A stretch of 64,000 nucleotides of DNA, taken from Pelomonas sp. Root1237. GTDB taxonomy: Bacteria; Pseudomonadota; Gammaproteobacteria; Burkholderiales; Burkholderiaceae_C. Shown here piece by piece: positions 18,433 through 26,463 of this stretch. Location of the stretch: the NCBI RefSeq assembly GCF_001425055.1, contig NZ_LMDK01000002.1, positions 62,001 to 126,000 of the forward strand, in the 5' to 3' direction. Position numbers and translations under genes: made by a program. Positions within the stretch are counted from its first letter, which is position 1. Each line of letters begins with the position of its first letter. The notes under the pieces were generated by a model. It was not told where the DNA came from. It searched no databases and saw nothing but the letters and a program-made list of their open reading frames with translations.

Positions 18433-21395
18433 GGCGTGGGCTCCAGCTGGATGGTGGTGGCGTTGGCGGGCAGGGGCAGTTCGCGATCCTGCCAGCTCAG
18501 GCCCTGAGTCTCGACGTTAGCGCGCGGCAACCGCTCCGTACCCGGCCAGGCCAGGCGCAAATCACCAGGCAGTCGTTCGGGCCGGCGGTCGATATGCAGC
18601 GTCCAGCCGCCATCGGCGCGCCTGAGCAACCGGTAGTCGAGGCGGCCCCAGGCGGTGGACAGGCCAGCCACGCCGATGTCACCGGCCGCACGCCAGGCTG
18701 GCGACAAGCCAGCGCCGAGCACGAGGCTGCCAGTGGCTTCGCGCTCGTAGGCCAGCAGGTCCAGGGCCGCGCGCAGGTAGTCGGACGAGATCCAGGCATG
18801 CGGCATGTCGCCCAGGAAGCGGGCCTCGCGCGCATCGGGCCGCACCACCTCGGCCCACTGGTTCCAGCCCATCGGGCGCTGGTGCGTGAAGAACCAGGCC
18901 AGCAGCCGGTGCGCTTCATCCACCCGACCCAGGCGCACCAGGGCGCTGACATTGCGCAGTTCGTAGGGCGTGTAGTCCGCCCAGGCCTTGCGACCCGTGA
19001 TGCGGGCCTCGGCTTCCGACACATAGCGGTCGAAGGTGCCGCGCAACAGCTCGGGTGGCAGCTTGTCGGCCTGGGCCGGGTTGAGGGCCATGGTCGTCGA
19101 CGTCGCGTCGAAGTCGCCGCGGTCGGCGGCGCCGGCGATGTGGTCCAGCTGGTAGTGCCGGGCGGTCGCAGTGATGGAGGCGCCCAGTTCGGCCTCGAAC
19201 TCGTCACGCGACACCGCCCAGCGCACGGCCTGCGCGGTGTCACCCAGGGCCTGGGCAATCTGCACCGCGTCCTTGTAGCCGCGCAAGGCCCAGAAGTCGT
19301 CCCAATAGGAATAGGCCGGCTTGTCGCTGTAGCCCTCGTGGCTGATGGACGGCGGCATCAGCCCCTTGAAGCGCGGGTCGGCACCCGGCTTGCGTTCACT
19401 CTGGCGCAGGGCCTCCATCCACGCCACGACGCGCTGCACCTTGGGCCAGTGGCGCTCCAGCAGCGCGCGATCCTGGGTGTGACGCCAGAGCTCGGCGACG
19501 GCAAACAGGTATTGGCCGTGGCTGTCGTTCTCGACGACGGGGTCGGCGCCGCGCTGGTCGACGCAGCAGGGCACCTTGCCCGACTCGAAGATATAGCCGC
19601 CATACCAGTCGACGAACTCGCGCGCGGCCTGGGCCTCACCCATGCGCACGAGGCCGGCCACCATCATGGCGCCATCGCGCACCCACGAGCGGGCATAGGA
19701 GCGCGTGCCGGGGCGCAGTGCGGGGCCGTCGCGGGACACGAGGATCTGCGCCAGCGCGCTGCGCATGGTGTCGGCGATGGGCTGGGCCTGGGGCGGCAGG
19801 TTCAGTTCCAGCACGCCGAGGCGGTCGCGCCATTGCGCGGCGGCGACGGCCAGGCGGGTGTCGAGGGCCCCCGCATCACCGCCCGTCACCCAGCCCAGGC
19901 TGCGTGCCTCGCCCGGTGCGAGTTCGATGTCGAAGCGCATCAGCGCGGAGGGCAGTAGCTCGGCGTCCGCCAGTTGCGTGAGGGGCGGCGCCTGCAGCAG
20001 CGTGGCGAAGCCGGGGCCGGCGCTCCACGACGCGGCGCGCACTTCGGCCGGCGTCTCGCGTGGCTGGATGGCCAGGCCGGCAGCAGTCAACTTGCCATCG
20101 GCCCAGGCCACGGTGGGCAGAGGACTGATGCCTCCTTGTGTCGACAGGAATTGCTGCGGCGGGTTGACCTGCCAGGGGCGCAATGCCAGCAGCAGCGAGT
20201 AGCGCTGCGGTTTGCTGGTCGGGTTGCGCAGCGTGTAGCGGGCCAGCAGCTGCGGCGCCTTGGCCGGGCCGTCGGCGCCGGCTTCGACGCGCAACTCGAC
20301 GTCTGCATGCTGCCACCGCACGACGGGCAAGGCGTGCTCGATGAGACTGTGCCCCGTGCGCACCTGAGCCCAAGTGACGAGACGACCATCAGCCAGGCGC
20401 ACGGTCGGCTCGATGCTGGGACCGCCGCGGGTCAGCTCGATGGCGCCGTCCTCGCTGACCAGGCCCGAGCGCTGGGCACCGCCATCCACGCCGACGACGG
20501 TCCAGTAGTTCTGCTCGCCAAGAAAGGCGCGCGGCAGCTCGCCGCGCGGCAGGGCCTTGGCCAGTTCGGCAACGGCGGCGTTGCCGTCGGGCCAGCGGGC
20601 CGCGTCACGCAACTCGACCTCAGGCGGCTTTTTTCCTTCGTAACGCAGGCGCAGCCAGCGCCATTCCTGCTCGCCGAGGAACAGCGCGCGGCCGGGCTGG
20701 GTGGACAGCGTCTTCCAGCGCCGGTTGTCGTCGGAGACCTCGATGCGCATGGCCGCGCCGCTGGCAAACCACAGGCCGTTGAACTCCCGCAAGGACTGGA
20801 AGTCCAGCGTCATCTCGCTGGCGCCCATCCTGCGACGCGGCGCAGGCCAGGCCTTGGGCGCGGGCTCGCGCGGCTCCAGGCCCAGGGCGCCGACGCACAG
20901 GGCGCCTGCCCCGCCGCCTTGCTGGCCGGCGACGACGACAAATTCGATGAACTGGCTGCGCTTGAGCACGCGGTCCTCGGTCGGCCCCCAGGCGAAGGCG
21001 ACGTGGCGGCGCTTGAAGCGCGTCTCGGTCAACGTTTCTGGCAATGCGAGCGCGGGGCGATTGATCCACCAGACGTTGTCGCCGCTGGCGTCGACGAACT
21101 TGATCTGCACGTCGTTGCCGGTGGTCTTGCCCTTGAGCTGGGTGGTCAGCGCGAAGTCGGCCGGCCAGTCCAGCGGCAGTTCGCGGCGCAGCACGGCATA
21201 GCCGGAGACGCCGGCAAAGTCGTAGTCGAGGCAGAGGGAGTCGTCGCGAGAGTCTTGTCGAAGGGTAGCCTTGACCTGGTCGGAGGCGGTGGCTTTCCAG
21301 CGGGTGGCGTCCTTCATGTCATCGAGGATGGCGGCGTGAGACGCAAGGCACGCGAGCAGGGTGCAAGTCAGCAAGACGTAGAGAAACCTTCTCAT
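18429..21395 (-). CDS. Large secreted six-hairpin glycosidase-like protein with N-terminal beta domains, family unassigned
   Basis: 988 residues. A signal peptide (MRRFLYVLLTCTLLACLASHA) fixes the start; the open frame upstream runs into a repeat. Two beta-sandwich-like regions follow: about 25-165 (ILDDMKDATRWKATASDQ to VKFVDASGDNVWWI) and about 195-260, which resembles discoidin (RIEVSDDNRRWKTL). After a beta-rich linker comes a helical-repeat domain from about 550, with RSYARSWVRDGAMM (Asp574), PSISHEGYSDKPAYSYWDDFW (Asp699, Asp700) and MPHAWISSDYLRAALDLL. The acidic motifs fit an (alpha/alpha)6 glycosidase of GH15/GH144-like fold, but I cannot place it in a named family. It is coupled to the esterase and GH94 genes by a 4-base overlap. 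Confidence 0.75.
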   Translation of the reverse strand: MRRFLYVLLTCTLLACLASHAAILDDMKDATRWKATASDQVKATLRQDSRDDSLCLDYDFAGVSGYAVLRRELPLDWPADFALTTQLKGKTTGNDVQIKFVDASGDNVWWINRPALALPETLTETRFKRRHVAFAWGPTEDRVLKRSQFIEFVVVAGQQGGGAGALCVGALGLEPREPAPKAWPAPRRRMGASEMTLDFQSLREFNGLWFASGAAMRIEVSDDNRRWKTLSTQPGRALFLGEQEWRWLRLRYEGKKPPEVELRDAARWPDGNAAVAELAKALPRGELPRAFLGEQNYWTVVGVDGGAQRSGLVSEDGAIELTRGGPSIEPTVRLADGRLVTWAQVRTGHSLIEHALPVVRWQHADVELRVEAGADGPAKAPQLLARYTLRNPTSKPQRYSLLLALRPWQVNPPQQFLSTQGGISPLPTVAWADGKLTAAGLAIQPRETPAEVRAASWSAGPGFATLLQAPPLTQLADAELLPSALMRFDIELAPGEARSLGWVTGGDAGALDTRLAVAAAQWRDRLGVLELNLPPQAQPIADTMRSALAQILVSRDGPALRPGTRSYARSWVRDGAMMVAGLVRMGEAQAAREFVDWYGGYIFESGKVPCCVDQRGADPVVENDSHGQYLFAVAELWRHTQDRALLERHWPKVQRVVAWMEALRQSERKPGADPRFKGLMPPSISHEGYSDKPAYSYWDDFWALRGYKDAVQIAQALGDTAQAVRWAVSRDEFEAELGASITATARHYQLDHIAGAADRGDFDATSTTMALNPAQADKLPPELLRGTFDRYVSEAEARITGRKAWADYTPYELRNVSALVRLGRVDEAHRLLAWFFTHQRPMGWNQWAEVVRPDAREARFLGDMPHAWISSDYLRAALDLLAYEREATGSLVLGAGLSPAWRAAGDIGVAGLSTAWGRLDYRLLRRADGGWTLHIDRRPERLPGDLRLAWPGTERLPRANVETQGLSWQDRELPLPANATTIQLEPTP

Positions 21396-21430
21396 GGCTT
21401 GGCGGCTGCAGGTTGAGAGGTAAGGCCCAT

Positions 21431-21972
21431 GCCGGGAGTTCGCCCCGGCGGGCGACCTACTTTCTTGTGCGAACAAGAAAGTAGGCAAAGAAGTCGCCCC
21501 CGAACCGCCCGCCCCTTTGCTTCGCAGCGGGGTGCCCTGCGGTACTCAGCCCTTGAGGCCCCGCGCAAAACTCCCTTCGCTACGCTGCGGTCAAACAGTT
21601 GCGCGGAGTCAGTTCTTGAGGCGCGCTGCGCGCGCGGCCTCAAGGTCTTGCGTTCCTCGGCGGGCTCAAAGGGGGGGAGAAAACCACCTCGGTGCGAACG
21701 GCTTTCGGGTTTGGCTGTTGGCTGTTCGGCTGTTTCGAGAACTCCCCTTCTAAACCGCCGAGAAGCGCAGGAGCCCGGGGCGCGAGCGCAGCGAGCCTCA
21801 AGCTCTGACTTCGCGCCCCTTTGTTTGAACGCAGCGTAGCGAAGTGAGTTGGGCGCGGCCCCGGGTTCAGAGCATCGCAGGGAACCCCGCAGGGGCGGTT
21901 TCGCAGGGGCGACTTTTTGCCTTCTTTTTGGTCGCTCAAAAAGAAGGTCGCCCGCCGGGGCGAACTCCCGGC
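21431..21972. repeat. 542-bp imperfect palindromic repeat element
   Basis: Fills the 610-base gap between the second permease gene and the large glycosidase gene. The outer 28 bases are perfect inverted repeats (21431-21458 and 21945-21972). Next to each end lies a long hairpin: 13-bp arms at 21456-21485 and 11-bp arms at 21920-21947. Further in, the arms stay alignable, for example TTCGCTACGCTGCG at 21576-21589 against its complement at 21830-21843, up to a centre near 21705. Short open frames in it are by-products of the repeat. It resembles the large palindromes scattered in Burkholderiales genomes; no transposase is present. Confidence 0.85.
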
Positions 21973-22005
21973 TGGGCATAGGCACAAAGCCACTGCAACG
22001 GGCCG

Positions 22006-22818
22006 TCATTTCACACTCCCCATCAACAGCCCCTGCATGTAATACCTCTGCAGCGCCACAAACAACCCCAGCACCGGCAGCACGGTGATCACCGCCCCCG
22101 CCATCATCAGCTCGCTGTCGTTCACATGCTCCCGCGACAACGCAGCCAATGCGACTGGCAGCGTGTGCATCTCGCCATCCGTCAACACGATCAACGGCCA
22201 CATGAAGTCGTTCCAACTTCCTAAAAAGGCAAACACCGCTAGCGTCACCAACACCGGCTTCAACGTCGGCAGCACGATGTTCCAGAAGATGCGCCCCTCC
22301 CCTGCCCCATCCAACCGAGCCGCCTCCAGCAATTCATCCGGCACCCCTCGCGCGTACTGCCGCACAAGGAAGATGCCAAAGATCCCCGCCATGCTGGGAA
22401 TCAGCACGCCCATCCATGTGTTCACCAGGCCCATGCCCTTGAGCATCAGGAACAGCGGCAGCATCGCCACCTGCCCCGGGATGACAAGCGCCGCGATCAG
22501 CAGCCCGAACACCCGCTCGCGGTGGCGAAAGCGCAGCTTGGCGAACGAGTAGCCCGCCAGCGTATTGAAGCTCACCGACATCAACGTGCTCACCACGGCC
22601 AGCCCCAGGCTGTTGACGAAGGCTCGCTTCAAGCCACCGTCGCCGAGCAACTGGCGGTAGTGCACCAGCGTCGGGTCGTGCGGGACCAGCGGCGGCGGCA
22701 GGCTGGAGGCGCTGCCGGCCGGCATCAGCGACACACACACCATCCACACCAGCGGGAAGGCCGCCAGCGCCGCAAAGGCCCACAGCAGGCCATTGACCAG
22801 AAGGGTCCTGGGCTTCAT
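22006..22818 (-). CDS. CUT1 sugar ABC transporter permease, MalG type
   Basis: 270 residues with about six membrane segments. The EAA loop EAARLDGAGEGRIFWNIVLPTLKPVL identifies it as the inner-membrane permease that contacts the ATPase. It starts at MKPRTLLVNGLLWAF and overlaps the first permease by 4 bases. With the adjacent permease and binding protein it forms a CUT1 importer for oligosaccharides. No ATPase gene is present in the locus. The 3' end lies 33 bases from the large palindromic repeat. Confidence 0.92.
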   Translation of the reverse strand: MKPRTLLVNGLLWAFAALAAFPLVWMVCVSLMPAGSASSLPPPLVPHDPTLVHYRQLLGDGGLKRAFVNSLGLAVVSTLMSVSFNTLAGYSFAKLRFRHRERVFGLLIAALVIPGQVAMLPLFLMLKGMGLVNTWMGVLIPSMAGIFGIFLVRQYARGVPDELLEAARLDGAGEGRIFWNIVLPTLKPVLVTLAVFAFLGSWNDFMWPLIVLTDGEMHTLPVALAALSREHVNDSELMMAGAVITVLPVLGLFVALQRYYMQGLLMGSVK

Positions 22819-23711
22819 GCGCCCTCCCCCGTCAGCCGCCGCTGCACGGCGATCAGGCCCTTGCTGACCACCACGATGATGACAAAGAGCACAAAGGCCA
22901 CGGCCGAGGCCAGGCCCAGGTTCCACCACTTGAAGCCTTCTTCGTACATCAGGTAGAGCACGCTGACCGTGCTCTGCAGCGGGCCGCCCTGGGTCATCAC
23001 ATAGGGCTCGGCAAAAAGCTGGAAGTACCCGGCCGTCGTCAGGATGGTGACCATCAGCAGGGTCGGCGCGATGCTGGCCAGCGTGATGTAGCGGAACTGC
23101 GCCCAGCTGCGCGCGCCGTCCAGCCGCGCGGCCTCGTACAGGTCATGCGGCACGGCCTGCAGCGCCGCGATGAAGATGATCATGTTGCCGCCGAAGTTCT
23201 TCCAGGCGGCGAACAGGATGATGGTGGGCATGGACCAGTGCGGGTCGCCCAGCCAGTCGACGGGGTCCAGGCCCAGGGACTGCAGCGTGTAGTTCACCAG
23301 ACCGTATTTGACGTGGAAGAGATAGCGCCAGATGACGGCGACGGCCACCAGCGTGGTCACCACGGGGGCGAACAAGGCGGTGCGCAGCAGCGGCTTGAAA
23401 CGCACCAGCTTCGACTGCAGCAGCACGGCCGCGGCCAGCGACACGCCGATCGACAGCGGCACGCCGAGCACGACGAAGTAGAGGGTATTGCCCAGCGCCT
23501 TCCAGAACAGCGGCAGGCTCAACACGTGCACATAGTTGTCCCAGCCTTGCCAGCGCAGGTTGCGCAGGTCGGCCAGCGCATAGATGTCGAAATCGGTGAG
23601 GCTCAACGCAAGGCCGGCGAAGACGGGCACGCCAAAGAACAGCGCGATGACGATCAGCGCCGGGGCGGCGAAGGCCCAGGCGGCGAGGGATTCGCGACCA
23701 CTGTGCTTCAT
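22815..23711 (-). CDS. CUT1 sugar ABC transporter permease, MalF type
   Basis: 298 residues, six hydrophobic segments. The EAA loop YEAARLDGARSWAQFRYITLASIAPTLL is intact, and PYVMTQGGPLQSTVSVLYLMYEEGFKWWNLG is typical of MalF/LacF-type subunits. The start MKHSGRESLAAWAF (23711) overlaps the stop of the binding-protein gene by 4 bases. The open frame upstream of this lies inside the binding-protein gene and is not coding. Confidence 0.92.
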   Translation of the reverse strand: MKHSGRESLAAWAFAAPALIVIALFFGVPVFAGLALSLTDFDIYALADLRNLRWQGWDNYVHVLSLPLFWKALGNTLYFVVLGVPLSIGVSLAAAVLLQSKLVRFKPLLRTALFAPVVTTLVAVAVIWRYLFHVKYGLVNYTLQSLGLDPVDWLGDPHWSMPTIILFAAWKNFGGNMIIFIAALQAVPHDLYEAARLDGARSWAQFRYITLASIAPTLLMVTILTTAGYFQLFAEPYVMTQGGPLQSTVSVLYLMYEEGFKWWNLGLASAVAFVLFVIIVVVSKGLIAVQRRLTGEGA

Positions 23712-24979
23712 GCGGCGGTCTTTCGGTCCAGCATCCAGCGGCGCTTTTCCAGGATGCCGTCGACGAGGGCATCCAGCGAACGCACCGTCGTGTCGAGGTC
23801 GGTCACGCCGTGCACCGCGCGCGTGGCCGCGAGCTGCATCTCCTTCTCGATGCGCTCCCATTCCGGCACGGCCGGCGCCGCGCGCACGCGCTCGAGCTGG
23901 CGGCGGAAGGCGGCGGCGTGGCGGTCCTCGGCCAGCGTGGCGCCATTCAAAGGCAGGGCCCAGGCACTGCGCCGCGCCGGCAGGTCGCCCGTCAGGCGGT
24001 AGAACTCGAGCTGCACGTCGGGCCGGCTCAGGTAGCTGATCAGCGCCCAGACTTCGGGCTTGTGGCGCGAACGCTTGAACATGGCAAGGCTGGCACCACC
24101 GGCGATGGAGACGCCGGGGCCGTCCGGGCCAGGCAACTCGGCGGTGATCCAGGCATTGGCCAGTTCGGCCGGCAGGCGGCGCTTGAACTCGCCGATGTCC
24201 CAGGGCCCCGACATGTAGAAGGCGAAGTTGCCGCGGCCGAACTCCTGCCAGAGGTTACCGATCTGCACCTCGCTGACGCCGGGCGCCTCGCCGCGCTGGA
24301 AGCGCTCCAGGTAGAAGGACAAAGCCTTGCGAAAGCCCGGGCCTGAGAAGTTGCCATAGCGGCCGCCGTCACGCAGCAGCTCGCCCGGCTGCTGCATCGC
24401 CAACGCCAGCAGCGGTGCGGACTCGTTGGTCGGCAGCAGGATGGGTTTGTCCATGCCCTGCTCGCGCAGCCGGGCCAGCGCGGCGCGCCAGTCATCCCAA
24501 CTCACAGGCATGGACGGGATGCCGGCCTTGGCCAGCAGATCCTGGCGCACAAACATCAGCCGCGTGTCGACATACCAGGGCAGGCCCACGCGCTGGCCGC
24601 CGGCCAGGTTGGTGGCCCAGATGCCTTCGAAATAGTCCGTCACCTGCAGCGACGGCGTGCGCGCCAGCCAGGGCTCCAGCGGCTCCAGCGCGCCCAGGGC
24701 CTGCATCTCGGGTAGCCAAGTGTTGCCGACCTGGGCCAGATCGGGCGTGGCGTCGCCGGCAAAGGCCGTCAGCAGCTTCTCATGCGCGGCCGTCCAGGGG
24801 AGTTGCTCGACCTTGACGCGCACGCCGGGGTGTTCACGTTCGAAGCCTGGCATCAACTCGGCCACGACCTCGCTCTCGCGGCCCATGGCCCAGAAGCGCA
24901 GTGTCGTCGTGCCATCGTGACGCGCACAGCCGGTCAGGGCCGCGGCGGCGGAAGCGCTGAGCAGGTCACGGCGGCGCAT
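23708..24979 (-). CDS. CUT1 extracellular sugar-binding protein
   Basis: 423 residues. The N terminus MRRRDLLSASAAAALTGC has a twin-arginine-like motif and a possible lipobox Cys, so the protein is exported and may be lipid-anchored. TTLRFWAMGRE, FEREHPGVRVKVEQLPWTAAHEKLLTAFAG and PDLAQVGNTWLPEMQALGAL are characteristic of solute-binding family 1 proteins. It delivers oligosaccharides to the two permeases downstream. In the Listeria beta-1,2-glucan locus an equivalent protein binds sophorooligosaccharides; the same ligand is proposed here from context only. Confidence 0.88.
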   Translation of the reverse strand: MRRRDLLSASAAAALTGCARHDGTTTLRFWAMGRESEVVAELMPGFEREHPGVRVKVEQLPWTAAHEKLLTAFAGDATPDLAQVGNTWLPEMQALGALEPLEPWLARTPSLQVTDYFEGIWATNLAGGQRVGLPWYVDTRLMFVRQDLLAKAGIPSMPVSWDDWRAALARLREQGMDKPILLPTNESAPLLALAMQQPGELLRDGGRYGNFSGPGFRKALSFYLERFQRGEAPGVSEVQIGNLWQEFGRGNFAFYMSGPWDIGEFKRRLPAELANAWITAELPGPDGPGVSIAGGASLAMFKRSRHKPEVWALISYLSRPDVQLEFYRLTGDLPARRSAWALPLNGATLAEDRHAAAFRRQLERVRAAPAVPEWERIEKEMQLAATRAVHGVTDLDTTVRSLDALVDGILEKRRWMLDRKTAA

Positions 24980-24980
24980 G

Positions 24981-26402
24981 TCAGCCGAGCCAGCCTCCGG
25001 TGAAGCCAGCCCGCTTCAAGCCCTTGATGAGGTGGGCGTTCTTGCGCATCGCCTGCCACACCAGCTCGCCGCGATGGTTGCCCATCATCGCGAGCAGCGG
25101 GCCCTGGTCGATGCCCAGCATGTCGGTGTCCACCCATCCCTTGCCGGGCTCGATGCGGCCATGCGTGAGGCGCACGTCGGGGAAGTTGAAGCTGGGGTTG
25201 AAGGCATCCCAGAAGCCGTAGCGGCCCCAGGTGTGCGGGTAGCGCTCCTTGATGGCCATCAGCGCCGGGATGACGATCTCGGGCGCGAAAGCAATGGAGC
25301 CGCCGGCCGCATAGGGCGCCAGCGTGCCGTCGTCATGCAGGCCCATGCCGCGGCCGGCATAGCTGATGAAGCGGCGCTTCACGGTCTTGCCAGCGGTGGT
25401 GGTGTATTGAAGCGAGATGTCGGCCGGGCCGTCGCTGGCGCTGACGCCCCAGACCTCGGCGCTGTAGCCCTGCCAGCCGAGCGGGTTGTCCTGGGCATAG
25501 GCCTGCTGCACATAGGTGGCGCGACGCGAGTTCTCGAAATAGTCCAAGCCCTTGTCACGCATGTAGGCGTCGCGAATACCGCGGAAGTCCACCCAGCAGT
25601 GCGTGAACTGGTGACCGAACAGCGGCGGGAAGCGCAGCAGCGTCTGCCCGTAGCTATCGCCCCAGCTCTGCTGGTCGTAGGTGCTGGTCCAGGCGTCCCA
25701 GGCCTCGGGCTTGACCGAACGGGTCGGCGAACCGAGTGCCAGCAGATAGACCAGCATGGCCTCGTTGTAGCCCTTCCAGTCGCTGCGGATGAAGCCCTTC
25801 TCGGGCGACCAGCCGTGGCTGATGGAGGGCGGGCGCACCTGGGCCCAGGCCCAGTCGACGCGGCCATAGAGCTCGTCCGCCAGTTTGCGGATGGCGACCT
25901 CGTCGGCATGCTCGCCATCAAAGAAGCTCTGAGCATGCAGGGCGCCCATCAGCAGCAGAGCCGTGTCGACGGTGGAGAGCTCGCAGCGGTCGAAGCGCAG
26001 GCCCTCCTTCATGTCGAGGAAGTGATAGAAAAAGCCCTTGTGGCCCGCCACGCCGGTCTTGCCCGGGCCTTGGGGCAGGCCGGCGAAGAAGCGCAGCGTC
26101 GTCAACGTGCGCTGGGCAGCCTGCGCTCGCGTGATGTAGCCACGCGCCACGCCGACGGGATAGGCGCTCAGCGCAAAACCGACGGCCGCGATGCTGGCGA
26201 ATGACGGTGTGGGCCAGCGGTCGGGTGCGAGGCCGGTGCGGGCGTCGGTCGTCTCCCAGAAGAAGTCGAAGGTGCGCCGCTCAAGGTCGGCGAGGAAGGT
26301 GTCGGCGGCCTGCGCCGGCGCCTCGGCCCAGCTGGGCAGGTTGGCGGCCAGGGCAAGGCCGGCGCCGTGGGCCAGGACGGCGCGTCGGGTCAGCAAACTC
26401 AT
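24981..26402 (-). CDS. GH144-like secreted glucanase (glycoamylase family), probable endo-beta-1,2-glucanase
   Basis: 473 residues. MSLLTRRAVLAHGAGLALAANL is a twin-arginine-like signal peptide. The rest is one (alpha/alpha)6 barrel: DTFLADLERRTFDFFWETTDARTGL at the start, then SISHGWSPEKGFIRSDWKGYNEAMLVYLLALGSPT, GHQFTHCWVDFRGIRDAYMRDKGLDYFENSRRAT and GFWDAFNPSF. This is the glycoamylase (PF10091) pattern that contains the GH144 endo-beta-1,2-glucanases. Length and motifs match GH144. It would cut polymer in the periplasm or outside the cell into sophorooligosaccharides for the ABC importer whose binding-protein gene follows after 1 base. Confidence 0.82.
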   Translation of the reverse strand: MSLLTRRAVLAHGAGLALAANLPSWAEAPAQAADTFLADLERRTFDFFWETTDARTGLAPDRWPTPSFASIAAVGFALSAYPVGVARGYITRAQAAQRTLTTLRFFAGLPQGPGKTGVAGHKGFFYHFLDMKEGLRFDRCELSTVDTALLLMGALHAQSFFDGEHADEVAIRKLADELYGRVDWAWAQVRPPSISHGWSPEKGFIRSDWKGYNEAMLVYLLALGSPTRSVKPEAWDAWTSTYDQQSWGDSYGQTLLRFPPLFGHQFTHCWVDFRGIRDAYMRDKGLDYFENSRRATYVQQAYAQDNPLGWQGYSAEVWGVSASDGPADISLQYTTTAGKTVKRRFISYAGRGMGLHDDGTLAPYAAGGSIAFAPEIVIPALMAIKERYPHTWGRYGFWDAFNPSFNFPDVRLTHGRIEPGKGWVDTDMLGIDQGPLLAMMGNHRGELVWQAMRKNAHLIKGLKRAGFTGGWLG

Positions 26403-26463
26403 GATGGGGGTGATTGTGGGAGCCGGCCGCGCGTTCGGCGCGGCCGGCTTCCGGTCTTCAGGA

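Noticed and set aside
21392-22216. Several open frames on both strands between the permease and the large glycosidase gene
   Set aside because: They run across the large palindrome, mirror each other as expected for an inverted repeat, and have no ribosome-binding site or known domain.
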